A stretch of 20,727 nt of DNA from Puniceicoccales bacterium. Its GTDB lineage: Bacteria; Verrucomicrobiota; Verrucomicrobiia; Opitutales; JAIRKQ01. The notes under the pieces were generated by a model. The model ran no database searches and was not told the origin of the DNA. It saw only the letters and a list, made by a program, of their open reading frames with translations. The position numbers and the translations under genes are program-made. Shown here piece by piece: positions 7,927 to 15,697 of this stretch (position 1 is the stretch's first letter; the number at the start of each line of letters is the position of its first letter). Location: positions 1 to 20,727 of the forward strand of contig JAISXS010000065.1 in assembly GCA_031270385.1 (NCBI GenBank), read 5' to 3'.

Positions 7927-8511
7927 ATGGCGTATGGCCTCATAGTTGGCTTGGGGAATCCAGGCGTAGAATATGCTGTTACGCGCCACAATGCTGGTTT
8001 TTTGGTCATTGATGCGTTTGCCAACAAAAGTGGCCTGCGGTGGGTTTTGGACAAAAAACATTGCGCTTGGACGGCGAAACGTTTCAGAAATAGTACTAGT
8101 CTAATCCTAGCGAAGCCTACGACGTTTATGAACGAAAGCGGGACCGCAGTGTCGAAACTTTGCGGATACTATAGGGTTCCTCCGACGAAGGTTGTAGTTG
8201 TTTATGATGACATAGCGTTTCCCGTAGGTGACTTCCGCATCCACCAAAGAGAAGGGACTGGCGGGCACAACGGAGTGGCGGACGTTTTGTCAAAAATTGG
8301 CGGCGGGTTCGTGCGATATAGGATCGGTATCGGCGCAAAAACTAACAAGCAAATGGATTTAAAAGATCATGTCGTAGGACGATTTTCAGAGGATGAGTTA
8401 AAAATCTTGCAAAATAAAATGTCGGAAATTTTGGACTGTTTGCAGCTACTGCTTGACAAAGGAACAGAACATGCCATGAATCTAGCGAATCGGAAATTTT
8501 TTTATGGGTGA
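7927..8511 (+). CDS. pth: Peptidyl-tRNA hydrolase
   Basis: Pth cleaves the ester bond of peptidyl-tRNAs released from stalled ribosomes, recycling tRNA. The 194-residue protein keeps every known active-site residue, each one position later than in E. coli: N11 (GLGNPG), the catalytic base H21 (TRHNAGF), N69 (TFMNESG), D94 (VYDDIAFPVG) and N115 (GTGGHNGV). The length is normal. The stop overlaps the rpsF start by 8 bp, so the two are probably translationally coupled. Confidence 0.96.
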   Translation: MAYGLIVGLGNPGVEYAVTRHNAGFLVIDAFANKSGLRWVLDKKHCAWTAKRFRNSTSLILAKPTTFMNESGTAVSKLCGYYRVPPTKVVVVYDDIAFPVGDFRIHQREGTGGHNGVADVLSKIGGGFVRYRIGIGAKTNKQMDLKDHVVGRFSEDELKILQNKMSEILDCLQLLLDKGTEHAMNLANRKFFYG

Positions 8512-8800
8512 CACGAGGAAATATGCTGCGAGTTTTGTGCTGGACATGCGCGGGTGCACAGATACCGTTGACACTGTGATTGGCAAGCTGTCTAGCGTTA
8601 TTACCAGCCTCGGCGGGGAAATCTCAGCTACGGAGAATCTCGGACAAAAACGGTTTGAGCGCAAAATTGACAGAAGCTTCCCGAGCGGCGTATACGTGCA
8701 GATTTTATTCGCCGGGGCTCCAAAAATAGTTGACGGGATCAAGTCGAAACTTCGCTTGGACAAAACGATAAATAGGGTACTTGTGGAATCCGTAAGGTAG
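8504..8800 (+). CDS. rpsF: 30S ribosomal protein S6
   Basis: S6 binds the central domain of 16S rRNA together with S18. The 98-residue protein has the S6 ferredoxin-like pattern: YAASFVLDMRG, a helix with IGKLSSVITSLGGEISATENLGQKRFERKI, then a strand YVQILFAGAP and the closing KTINRVLVESVR. The length is at the short end of the family. The ATG sits inside the last codons of pth, and ssb follows after 9 nt. Its assembly partner S18 (rpsR), normally in this cluster, is missing here. Confidence 0.92.
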   Translation: MGDTRKYAASFVLDMRGCTDTVDTVIGKLSSVITSLGGEISATENLGQKRFERKIDRSFPSGVYVQILFAGAPKIVDGIKSKLRLDKTINRVLVESVR

Positions 8801-8809
8801 ATTTTTGCC

Positions 8810-9289
8810 ATGGCGTCGTTTAACAAAGTAATTTTGATGGGAAATCTCACGCGCGATCCGGAGGTTAGGATCACGCAACATGGCGTAACCATATGCAAAT
8901 TTGCTATCGCCGTGAGCAGGCAATCAAAAGCATTGGACGGAACGTCGAGGGATGAAACGGTATTCATCGACGTTGATGCTTTCGGCAAGCACGGGGAATT
9001 GATTGCGAAATATTTTACAAAAGGACGTCCAATTTTGCTGGAAGGTCGTCTGAGAATGGATCAGTGGGAGACGCAGTCCGGTGAAAAGCGAAGCAAGCTT
9101 GGCGTTGTTCTGGAAGGGTTTCAGTTTGTCGGTCCGCGCGGCGAAGATGACGCTAGCCAAGAGTCGTCGAATACAACGACCTCTGGCCGTCCGGTCTCTG
9201 AACTTGTAGAGGATTTATCGCAGGAGAAAGTAAAGAAAAGTAAAAGGCCTGACGTCGACGCACGAATTGACGAGGATGTGCCGTTTTAA
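8810..9289 (+). CDS. ssb: Single-stranded DNA-binding protein
   Basis: SSB coats single-stranded DNA and recruits replication and repair proteins. The 159-residue protein has an N-terminal OB fold (1-110: NKVILMGNLTRDPEVRITQHG, then FIDVDAFGKHGELIAKYFTKG and LLEGRLRMDQWE). A polar linker with Ser/Thr and Lys follows, then the acidic tip DEDVPF, equivalent to the DDDIPF that docks partner proteins. It sits between rpsF and rplI, the standard place. Confidence 0.95.
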   Translation: MASFNKVILMGNLTRDPEVRITQHGVTICKFAIAVSRQSKALDGTSRDETVFIDVDAFGKHGELIAKYFTKGRPILLEGRLRMDQWETQSGEKRSKLGVVLEGFQFVGPRGEDDASQESSNTTTSGRPVSELVEDLSQEKVKKSKRPDVDARIDEDVPF

Positions 9290-9307
9290 CGAAAGATTTT
9301 ACAAATT

Positions 9308-9772
9308 ATGGCAACGACCGAAATATTATTACTAAAACATGAGAAAAACCTTGGATCGGAAGGTGATCAGGTCAAGGTTAGGGCCGGTTATGCCCGCAAT
9401 TACCTGCTCCCAAACGGAATTGCGCTGCTACTAACCCACGCCACCAAAAAGCAAATAGAATCTCTAAAAAAAGCTAAGGAAATGCGGGAAAAGCACGACC
9501 TCGAACACGCACAGGAATTGGCGGAACGCCTATCCCATATGTCGTTGGCAATCGTGGTCAAAACCGGCGAAAGCGGCAAGATGTTCGGGGCTGTCACGGC
9601 AAACGAAATTTGCGATCATTTGGCGAAAAGCGGTATTAGCATAGACAGAAAAAAGATACATTTGCCGGCACCAATAAAAGAAGTCGGTCGCCATAAGGTT
9701 TCCGTAAAATTGCACCCTACTGTGTCGCTTGACATAGCGTTGGATGTTGTCTCGGAAAACCCAATAGCGTAG
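9308..9772 (+). CDS. rplI: 50S ribosomal protein L9
   Basis: L9 binds 23S rRNA domain V near the L1 stalk. The 154-residue protein has the conserved N-terminal RNA-binding domain (EILLLKHEKNLGSEGDQVKV, then GYARNYLLPNGIA), a long connecting helix (about 40-75, KKQIESLKKAKEMREKH) and the C-terminal domain (GKMFGAVTANEICDHL, then KKIHLPAPIKEVGRHKVSV). It lies 18 nt after ssb; no rpsR is present in that gap. Confidence 0.95.
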   Translation: MATTEILLLKHEKNLGSEGDQVKVRAGYARNYLLPNGIALLLTHATKKQIESLKKAKEMREKHDLEHAQELAERLSHMSLAIVVKTGESGKMFGAVTANEICDHLAKSGISIDRKKIHLPAPIKEVGRHKVSVKLHPTVSLDIALDVVSENPIA

Positions 9773-9774
9773 GT

Positions 9775-9798
9775 ACTTCCAGCGTTCGGCATGGAAGT
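9775..9798 (+). other. Hairpin between rplI and dnaB
   Basis: A perfect 7-bp stem ACTTCCA / TGGAAGT with a 10-base loop fills the 39-bp gap between the rplI stop and the dnaB ATG. The 3' arm contains GGAAG, the only purine-rich stretch before the dnaB start, about 14 bases upstream of it. There is no T run, so it is not a typical terminator. It could be an RNA-processing site or could dampen dnaB translation. Confidence 0.4.
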
Positions 9799-9811
9799 GG
9801 GCTAGCGTGTC

Positions 9812-11224
9812 ATGGCTGTGAATTTTGGCAAAAAAACCAGAAAAAGTGTTGATTCGGAGCAGTTGATTGGTCGCGCTCGGCCGCACAGCGAGGATTTTGA
9901 GCAGGCTGTCCTCGCGTGCTGCATAATGGAGGGCGGACAGGATAGTGTGACGTTGTGCATACAGAGTAAAATAACTGCTAATTCGTTTTACTTGCCCGCC
10001 CACAAGGTTCTCTGGGAGGCGATCGTTGCCATCTATGACGAAGGACTTCCGGTCAACGAAATTTTTCTGGCCGAGCGCCTGAAATCCGTCGGAAAATTGG
10101 AGCCGATCGGCGGGATAGATTTTATCAATAGAATATGTGATAGGATTGACACGCCGGCACACATTGCGCACTATGTAAAGCGTGTACGCGACCTTGAGCT
10201 TGTCAGGCGTGTCGTCGCGGCGTCAATGACCAATATTGAGCGAGCATACAGCGAGGCGGAAAATCTCGATGATTTCATAGAAAAAGCAGAGAATGAAATT
10301 TTTTCCATAAGCTCCGATCGCGTTTCCGACGGTGCCGTTCCTATAAAAAAGTCAATTGATTCTGCCGTCAATACTATCCAATTGATGCTCAATAACCGTG
10401 GTGAACTAACTGGACTATCGTCAGGATTCACAGATCTCGACAGAATAACATTTGGGTTTAGGCAGAGTGAAATGGTAGTCCTGGCAGCTAGGCCATCCAT
10501 GGGAAAAACTAGCCTCGCTACGAATATTGCGGAGAATGCCGTTCTACCGCGCAAGGGTCGTACACCGATCGGCGTGCTATTTTTTAGCCTCGAAATGAGT
10601 TCGGAGCAGCTCGCTATGCGTATGCTATGCGGTCGAGCTGGCATAAACATGACGAAATTGCACGACGGTTTCATTTCCCACAGCGCCAACGATTCCCTCT
10701 ATGCAGCGGCAAAGGAAATCCAATCGTCTCCATTGTGGATCGACGAATCGACAAACATCGCAATTTTGGAAATGCGCGCCAAAGCACGTAGGATGTGCAG
10801 CAAAGAAAAAATTGGGCTCATCATCATCGATTACCTACAACTCATTTACGGCGACAATAGGGTGCCGAGGGAACAACAGATCTCCGAAATTTCACGGGGA
10901 ATAAAGGCGATGGCCAAAGAACTAAGGATTCCAGTAATTGTTCTGAGCCAATTGAATCGCGACTCTGAAAAAGAAAAACGCGTACCGAAATTATCAGATC
11001 TGCGGGAATCTGGTGCGATCGAACAGGACGCAGATTTGGTCTTGATTCTGGCGAAGCAAGCCGCCTGCGACGACGACGGCGAAGGACAAACAAACGGAGA
11101 CGTCATCATTCGGGATTTAATCGTTGCAAAACACAGAAACGGCCCTATTGGTGTCGTTCAGTTGGCATTCGTGAGGAGTCTAACGAAATTTGAGAACTAT
11201 GTCGATGAAAAAATTTGTGAATAA
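9812..11224 (+). CDS. dnaB: Replicative DNA helicase DnaB
   Basis: DnaB is the hexameric 5'-3' helicase of the replication fork. The 470-residue protein has the N-terminal domain (about 25-125: PHSEDFEQAVLACCIM), a linker helix, and a RecA-like motor from about 185. The motor has Walker A ARPSMGKTS (226-234), FFSLEMSSEQLAMR, Walker B IGLIIIDYLQLI (334-345) and LSDLRESGAIEQDAD, a DnaB hallmark with the arginine-finger region near HRNGPIG. No intein is present. rplI-dnaB adjacency is classical. Its 3' end overlaps the following bamA reading frame. Confidence 0.96.
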   Translation: MAVNFGKKTRKSVDSEQLIGRARPHSEDFEQAVLACCIMEGGQDSVTLCIQSKITANSFYLPAHKVLWEAIVAIYDEGLPVNEIFLAERLKSVGKLEPIGGIDFINRICDRIDTPAHIAHYVKRVRDLELVRRVVAASMTNIERAYSEAENLDDFIEKAENEIFSISSDRVSDGAVPIKKSIDSAVNTIQLMLNNRGELTGLSSGFTDLDRITFGFRQSEMVVLAARPSMGKTSLATNIAENAVLPRKGRTPIGVLFFSLEMSSEQLAMRMLCGRAGINMTKLHDGFISHSANDSLYAAAKEIQSSPLWIDESTNIAILEMRAKARRMCSKEKIGLIIIDYLQLIYGDNRVPREQQISEISRGIKAMAKELRIPVIVLSQLNRDSEKEKRVPKLSDLRESGAIEQDADLVLILAKQAACDDDGEGQTNGDVIIRDLIVAKHRNGPIGVVQLAFVRSLTKFENYVDEKICE

Positions 11225-13568
11225 AATTACAACAAGAACAAAGCATGCATTGGCACTTGTGCTGGTTTTGGTCTCGTGCAATTGGTGTCCGCGTGCGGCC
11301 GCCGAGACAATGCCGAGCATAGTCAGGAGCATAGAGTATAGATACGAAGGAAATGAGCCAGGTGTAAATCACGAAATAATTGAATCTCGCGTGCAATTAA
11401 AAGTCGGGCAAGAGTTTTCCGTTCTTTTGTCGGATTCTTCCGTGAAAGCGCTCTATGCCAGTGGAATGTTCGACAATGTTTCCATAAAAGTCGATGAAAT
11501 AAGCGGAAGCAATGATTGTAAGGTTGTGTTTACGTTAACACCGAGGGCACAGATTCAATCCATTGACTTCACCGGTAACAAAGGGATCGAATCCAAATCT
11601 CTTCGGAAAAAATTGAGCTCAAAACCCGGCATGAGCATGGCCCATGGAATTCTGAAATCGGATGTTGGAGCGCTGACAAAATTTTACAATGACAAAGGAT
11701 ACCCGTACGCGGAGGTGTCATATTATATCGATAACGCTCCGGAGTTGGGTGAAGTGAAAATTGTTTTCGTGGTTTGCGAGGGTGAAAAGTTACGCGTTGG
11801 AAAAATTACATTTCCCGGCAATGATGTTGTAAAAAAATCCGAATTGCTGGAGGCAATGCGCACGCGAAAATGGACGCTACTTTCATTTTTTAGAAAATTA
11901 GGGGTATATCGTCCCGATGATTTCGCTGCCGACATTGATGCACTAAAGATCGTTTTCAAAAATCACGGATACCTTGACGTCGAAATCAATGCGACAGACG
12001 TCACCTACACTCGACGAAAAAACGTCCTTGACATATGCATACCGGTGACTCCAGGTCAGAAATATTACATCGGTAACGTTTCCATTAAAGGTAACAAGTT
12101 GTATACGGCCGACCAAATCAAGGCCGTAATGGCCGTGAAGCCGGATGATGTTTTTTCGCTGGCCAAAGTCGATGCTTCAATCGATGGGATAATGAACCTA
12201 TACGGAAAGGATGGCTGTGTAAATACTGGCGTGCATACTGATAGGAGGGCGAATCTCGAGTCCAACAAAATAGACTTGGAATTTGAGATCGATGAATCCG
12301 ACAGGTGTTTTGTCAACGAGGTGGAAATTCGGGGAAATTCCAAAACGAAAAACAAAGTAATTCTGCGCGAACTGACGTTGGCTCCTGGCGATCCATTTGA
12401 TATCGTTAGAATGAAAATTAGTCGCGCAAGGTTGTTAAATACAGGATGTTTTTCCTATGTGGATGTTTCTCCGATTGACACGCCAGTCCCGGAAAGAAAG
12501 GATTTGCTTGTTGAAGTCAAGGAAGCTGATACTGGCAAATTTGGCAGCGGAGGCGGCATTAGCACCGGCGGAGAGATTGTTGGATTTGTGGAATTCAGTC
12601 AAAGAAATTTCGATATACATAGCGAAAATAAGAAATTTCAGGGAGCCGGCCAAAAATTTCGTTCGTACCTGCAGGTCGGAAAACATTCCATATTTGTCGA
12701 CCTAAATTTTGAAGAACCGTGGTTGTTCGATCGCGAGCTCGCCGTTGGTACGAATTTGTACTTTCATAAAACAAATTATGACAATAAATTTAGGGATTAT
12801 TCCGGGGCCCACTACAATGAGGATCGCATCGGAGGGGAAGTGTACGCGCGAAAGAATATCTACGAGCTCTGGGACGCCCGGTTGTCATACAAATTAGAAA
12901 ATGTCAAAATTTACAATATCTCTAGAGGGGCACCGCAGTGTTTCTTCGATGAGGAGGGAAACAATTTAATTTCGAAAGTGACACTTTCACTCGAACGTGA
13001 TACGCGTGACAATCTTATATATCCGACAACTGGCTCAAAAATTGGTATTGATACGGAGTTTGCCGGTGGACCACTTTTTGGTTCAACGAAATACATAAAG
13101 TTCAGTACGTCTGCTGTCAAACATTGGTTGGTATCAGACACTGCTGAGCAGGTATTTTCCGTAATTGGAAGGACAGGTACGATAATGCCCTACTGTGGCG
13201 ACACAACGCCATTTTTTGACAGATTTTACCTTGGTGGATCGAACTTCATGAAGGGGTTTAAGGCCCATGATATCGGTCCGAAGGAAGGTGATACTGGAGT
13301 TGGCGGGAATACGTTTGCCTACGGCTCCACGGAGTATTGCATAAAGCTTGCTGAGCCACTGAGGATATACTTCTTCGCTGAGGTGGGATTTGTAAACGAA
13401 ACGCAGTGGAATTTTTCGACGAAGCGTTACAACACTGATGCCGGCGTTGGTCTAAAGATATCCATAATGGGCATGCCACTTCGGCTGGATTTTGGGTTCC
13501 CTATCCACGGAGAAGGTGACAACAAGCATGGAATGCGCTTCAACTACTCTTTCGGTGTCGCGTTTTAG
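11199..13568 (+). CDS. bamA: Outer-membrane protein assembly factor BamA (Omp85)
   Basis: BamA folds beta-barrel proteins into the outer membrane. From the ATG at 11199 it has 789 residues: a signal peptide (about 1-35; Lys/Arg n-region, ALALVLVLV core, AAA before Glu36), five POTRA repeats (about 40-415) and a 16-strand barrel ending in FNYSFGVAF with the terminal Phe. The lid-lock motif, V-R-G-F/Y in most homologues, reads MKGF here (K685). TTG 11190, ATG 11199 and ATG 11205 are possible starts; all lie inside dnaB. GAGGAG at 11172-11177 is far from each, so initiation may depend on coupling. It is last in the operon and overlaps convergent clpX by 29 bp. Confidence 0.95.
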   Translation: MSMKKFVNKITTRTKHALALVLVLVSCNWCPRAAAETMPSIVRSIEYRYEGNEPGVNHEIIESRVQLKVGQEFSVLLSDSSVKALYASGMFDNVSIKVDEISGSNDCKVVFTLTPRAQIQSIDFTGNKGIESKSLRKKLSSKPGMSMAHGILKSDVGALTKFYNDKGYPYAEVSYYIDNAPELGEVKIVFVVCEGEKLRVGKITFPGNDVVKKSELLEAMRTRKWTLLSFFRKLGVYRPDDFAADIDALKIVFKNHGYLDVEINATDVTYTRRKNVLDICIPVTPGQKYYIGNVSIKGNKLYTADQIKAVMAVKPDDVFSLAKVDASIDGIMNLYGKDGCVNTGVHTDRRANLESNKIDLEFEIDESDRCFVNEVEIRGNSKTKNKVILRELTLAPGDPFDIVRMKISRARLLNTGCFSYVDVSPIDTPVPERKDLLVEVKEADTGKFGSGGGISTGGEIVGFVEFSQRNFDIHSENKKFQGAGQKFRSYLQVGKHSIFVDLNFEEPWLFDRELAVGTNLYFHKTNYDNKFRDYSGAHYNEDRIGGEVYARKNIYELWDARLSYKLENVKIYNISRGAPQCFFDEEGNNLISKVTLSLERDTRDNLIYPTTGSKIGIDTEFAGGPLFGSTKYIKFSTSAVKHWLVSDTAEQVFSVIGRTGTIMPYCGDTTPFFDRFYLGGSNFMKGFKAHDIGPKEGDTGVGGNTFAYGSTEYCIKLAEPLRIYFFAEVGFVNETQWNFSTKRYNTDAGVGLKISIMGMPLRLDFGFPIHGEGDNKHGMRFNYSFGVAF

Positions 13569-14940
13569 GCTCTGATTTCCCGCGCACCTGCACCTGCCGC
13601 ACTGGCTTGCTAATTATAAATTTCGGCTCCGACTTTTTTTCGAGTGCGTCGCTGTCGATCACGATTTCGGAAATTTTGTCATTCTGGGGAACCTTGTACA
13701 TTACGTCTAGCATCAAACTTTCTAACATGGAACGCAGTGCTCTAGCGCCGGTTTTCATTTTGACAGCTTGTTTGGCGATTTCAGCGACTGCATCGTCCGT
13801 AATCGTCAATATCACTCCATCCAACGCCAGTAGACGGCGATATTGTTTTATCAATGCGTTTTTCGTGCTCAAAAGCACATGGCGTAGTTCATCTTCCGTC
13901 AATTCGTCTAGGACGGAGATCGCTGGCAGTCTTCCAATGAATTCTGGGATGAGACCGAATTTTACTAAATCTTCCGGCTGAACATTTTTTATCAACTCCT
14001 CGGATTTTTCATGACCCTTGAACTCCGGCGTCACTCTGAATCCGAGAACTGTTTTCCCGACGCGTTCTTTTACAATTTTATCCAAATCAATGAACGCGCC
14101 GCCGCAGATAAACAGGACATTTTTCGTATTAATTTGGGCATATTCTTGTTCGGGGTGTTTGCGGCCACCCTTCGGTGGAACATTGCACACGGTGCCTTCC
14201 AAGATTTTTAACAACGCCTGCTGTACGCCTTCCCCAGAAACATCCCGTGAAATGGAAACATTTTCCGTTTTTCTCCCAATTTTATCGATTTCGTCAATAT
14301 AAATTATTCCGCACTCTGTCTTCTTTATATTGTAATCCGCTGCTTGCAAAAGGCGCAGTATGATGCTCTCCACGTCGTCACCGACATACCCAGCTTCCGT
14401 CAGAGTCGTCGCGTCCGCTATGGCAAACGGTACGTCGAGCGCTTTAGCAAGCGTCTTCGCCAGCAAAGTTTTCCCGCAGCCAGTGGGCCCAATTAGGAGA
14501 ACATTGCTCTTCTCTATTTCAACATTCGCGAGATCATCTGGGATTTTTATGTTTTTTTTATCCCCATCTCCAACGATGGAACCATCGGCCATCAACCGCT
14601 TATAGTGGTTGTAAACAGCAACGGACAGTATCTTTTTCGCGTGATCCTGGCCGACAACATTCTCGTTTAAAACATCGGTAAGCTTCTTCGGCGAAACCAT
14701 ACTGAAATTAAATGGTTCGTCCCTTTGCTCTACTGCCGACAAAATTTTCCCGCCATTTTGTTTTGCGGCATCATTTGGTTGTTCCGTAACCCCAAAACGC
14801 CGTAAAAAATCGTGTCCCAACGCCTGCACGCATTTCGCTATGCAACTGTCGCAGATAAAAACTCCATTTGGGCCGGCAACGAGTTTGTCAACCGTAAGCT
14901 GAGAAGACCCACAAAATGAACACTTGCTTAAATTTGCCAT
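13540..14940 (-). CDS. clpX: ATP-dependent Clp protease ATP-binding subunit ClpX
   Basis: ClpX is the AAA+ unfoldase that feeds tagged proteins to ClpP. The 466-residue protein has a zinc-binding domain (C7, C10, C30, C33), Walker A GPTGCGKT (151-158), pore-1 loop GYVGDD (184-189), Walker B IIYIDEID (212-219) and the RKH loop (260-262). LGF at 299-301 matches the IGF-type loop that docks ClpP, so a ClpP partner is expected elsewhere. The tail after about 440 is basic and polar. It follows tsf and a possible 42-residue ORF on the same strand, an uncommon place (clpX usually follows clpP). Its 3' end overlaps convergent bamA. Confidence 0.96.
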   Translation of the reverse strand: MANLSKCSFCGSSQLTVDKLVAGPNGVFICDSCIAKCVQALGHDFLRRFGVTEQPNDAAKQNGGKILSAVEQRDEPFNFSMVSPKKLTDVLNENVVGQDHAKKILSVAVYNHYKRLMADGSIVGDGDKKNIKIPDDLANVEIEKSNVLLIGPTGCGKTLLAKTLAKALDVPFAIADATTLTEAGYVGDDVESIILRLLQAADYNIKKTECGIIYIDEIDKIGRKTENVSISRDVSGEGVQQALLKILEGTVCNVPPKGGRKHPEQEYAQINTKNVLFICGGAFIDLDKIVKERVGKTVLGFRVTPEFKGHEKSEELIKNVQPEDLVKFGLIPEFIGRLPAISVLDELTEDELRHVLLSTKNALIKQYRRLLALDGVILTITDDAVAEIAKQAVKMKTGARALRSMLESLMLDVMYKVPQNDKISEIVIDSDALEKKSEPKFIISKPVRQVQVRGKSEPKTRHRKSS

Positions 14941-14943
14941 ATT

Positions 14944-15072
14944 CTACGTCTCATGGACAGAATGACCACAGCAGAAATCGTCGTAATTCAGGGCCACGAT
15001 GGAAGGTCCACATTCCTCATTGCCATAAACGATAACGAAAGGCGGAGACTTCTCTCTTTTTTCTTTTGTCAT
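14944..15072 (-). CDS. Possible 42-residue protein between tsf and clpX
   Basis: An ATG at 15072 opens a frame to a TAG at 14944-14946, three bases before the clpX ATG. It fills almost the whole tsf-clpX gap (26 nt after the tsf stop). The product starts MTKEKREKSPPFVIVYG and has three Cys (EECGPS; DFCCGH) plus two His near the C-terminus, which might bind a metal. AGGA lies directly before the ATG, too close to be a good ribosome site; GAGAAAG is 13 bases upstream. No family is recognised. It could be a real small gene or a chance frame in a leader. Confidence 0.35.
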   Translation of the reverse strand: MTKEKREKSPPFVIVYGNEECGPSIVALNYDDFCCGHSVHET

Positions 15073-15098
15073 TCCTATGTTACGCTTTCTCAAAACGA

Positions 15099-15686
15099 CT
15101 ACTTTACCTGATAGCGCACAAACCGCTTGACCTTGATGTTTTCGCCGATCTTTGCGATCATTTGAGTGATATACTCGCCGACTGAAATTTGCTGATCCTT
15201 AACAAATGGCTGACTAAGCAAGCACACTTCATCGCGCCACTTCGCCAATTTTCCTTCCACTATTTTTTCAACGGCATTGGATGGTTTACCAACGCATTGC
15301 CCCGCGGCGATGTCCCTTTCTCTGGCCTCCACGTCGGTTGGAATTTCATCTGCCGAAACGTACAGCGGTGCCGTCGCCGCGACGTGTACGCAGATATCTT
15401 TCGCAAGGTTGTGAAATTCCTCGTTTTTCGCGACAAAATCCGTCTCGCAATTTAGTTCTACCAGAACCCCTATGCGACCGCCACCGTGAATGTACGACTG
15501 GATTATTCCTTCTGAAGCTTCGCGGCCAATCCTTTTTGCGGCATTGGCGACTCCTTTTTTTCTCAAAACCGTTACTGCTTCTTCCATGTTGCCATTGGAT
15601 TCTACGAGGGCCTTCTTGCACTCCATCATACCGGCGCCTGATCGCTGCCGCAGTTCGTTAACCATTTTTGCACTAATTTCTGCCAT
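15099..15686 (-). CDS. tsf: Elongation factor Ts
   Basis: EF-Ts exchanges GDP for GTP on EF-Tu. The 195-residue protein is the short form (one dimerisation subdomain; enteric EF-Ts is about 280), as in Thermus and cyanobacteria. The N-terminal UBA-like domain reads ISAKMVNELRQRSGAGMMEC, and the EF-Tu-contacting core is TDFVAKN (82-88). The C-terminus closes with ENIKVKRFVRYQV. AGGAG seven bases before the ATG overlaps the end of rpsB, and the order rpsB-tsf is universal. Confidence 0.96.
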   Translation of the reverse strand: MAEISAKMVNELRQRSGAGMMECKKALVESNGNMEEAVTVLRKKGVANAAKRIGREASEGIIQSYIHGGGRIGVLVELNCETDFVAKNEEFHNLAKDICVHVAATAPLYVSADEIPTDVEARERDIAAGQCVGKPSNAVEKIVEGKLAKWRDEVCLLSQPFVKDQQISVGEYITQMIAKIGENIKVKRFVRYQVK

Positions 15687-15697
15687 GACAAACTCCT

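Noticed and set aside
11199..11300. Lipobox-like LVSC in the BamA signal peptide
   Set aside because: BamA is not known as a lipoprotein and an AAA-Glu cleavage site follows, so I read it as an ordinary signal peptide.
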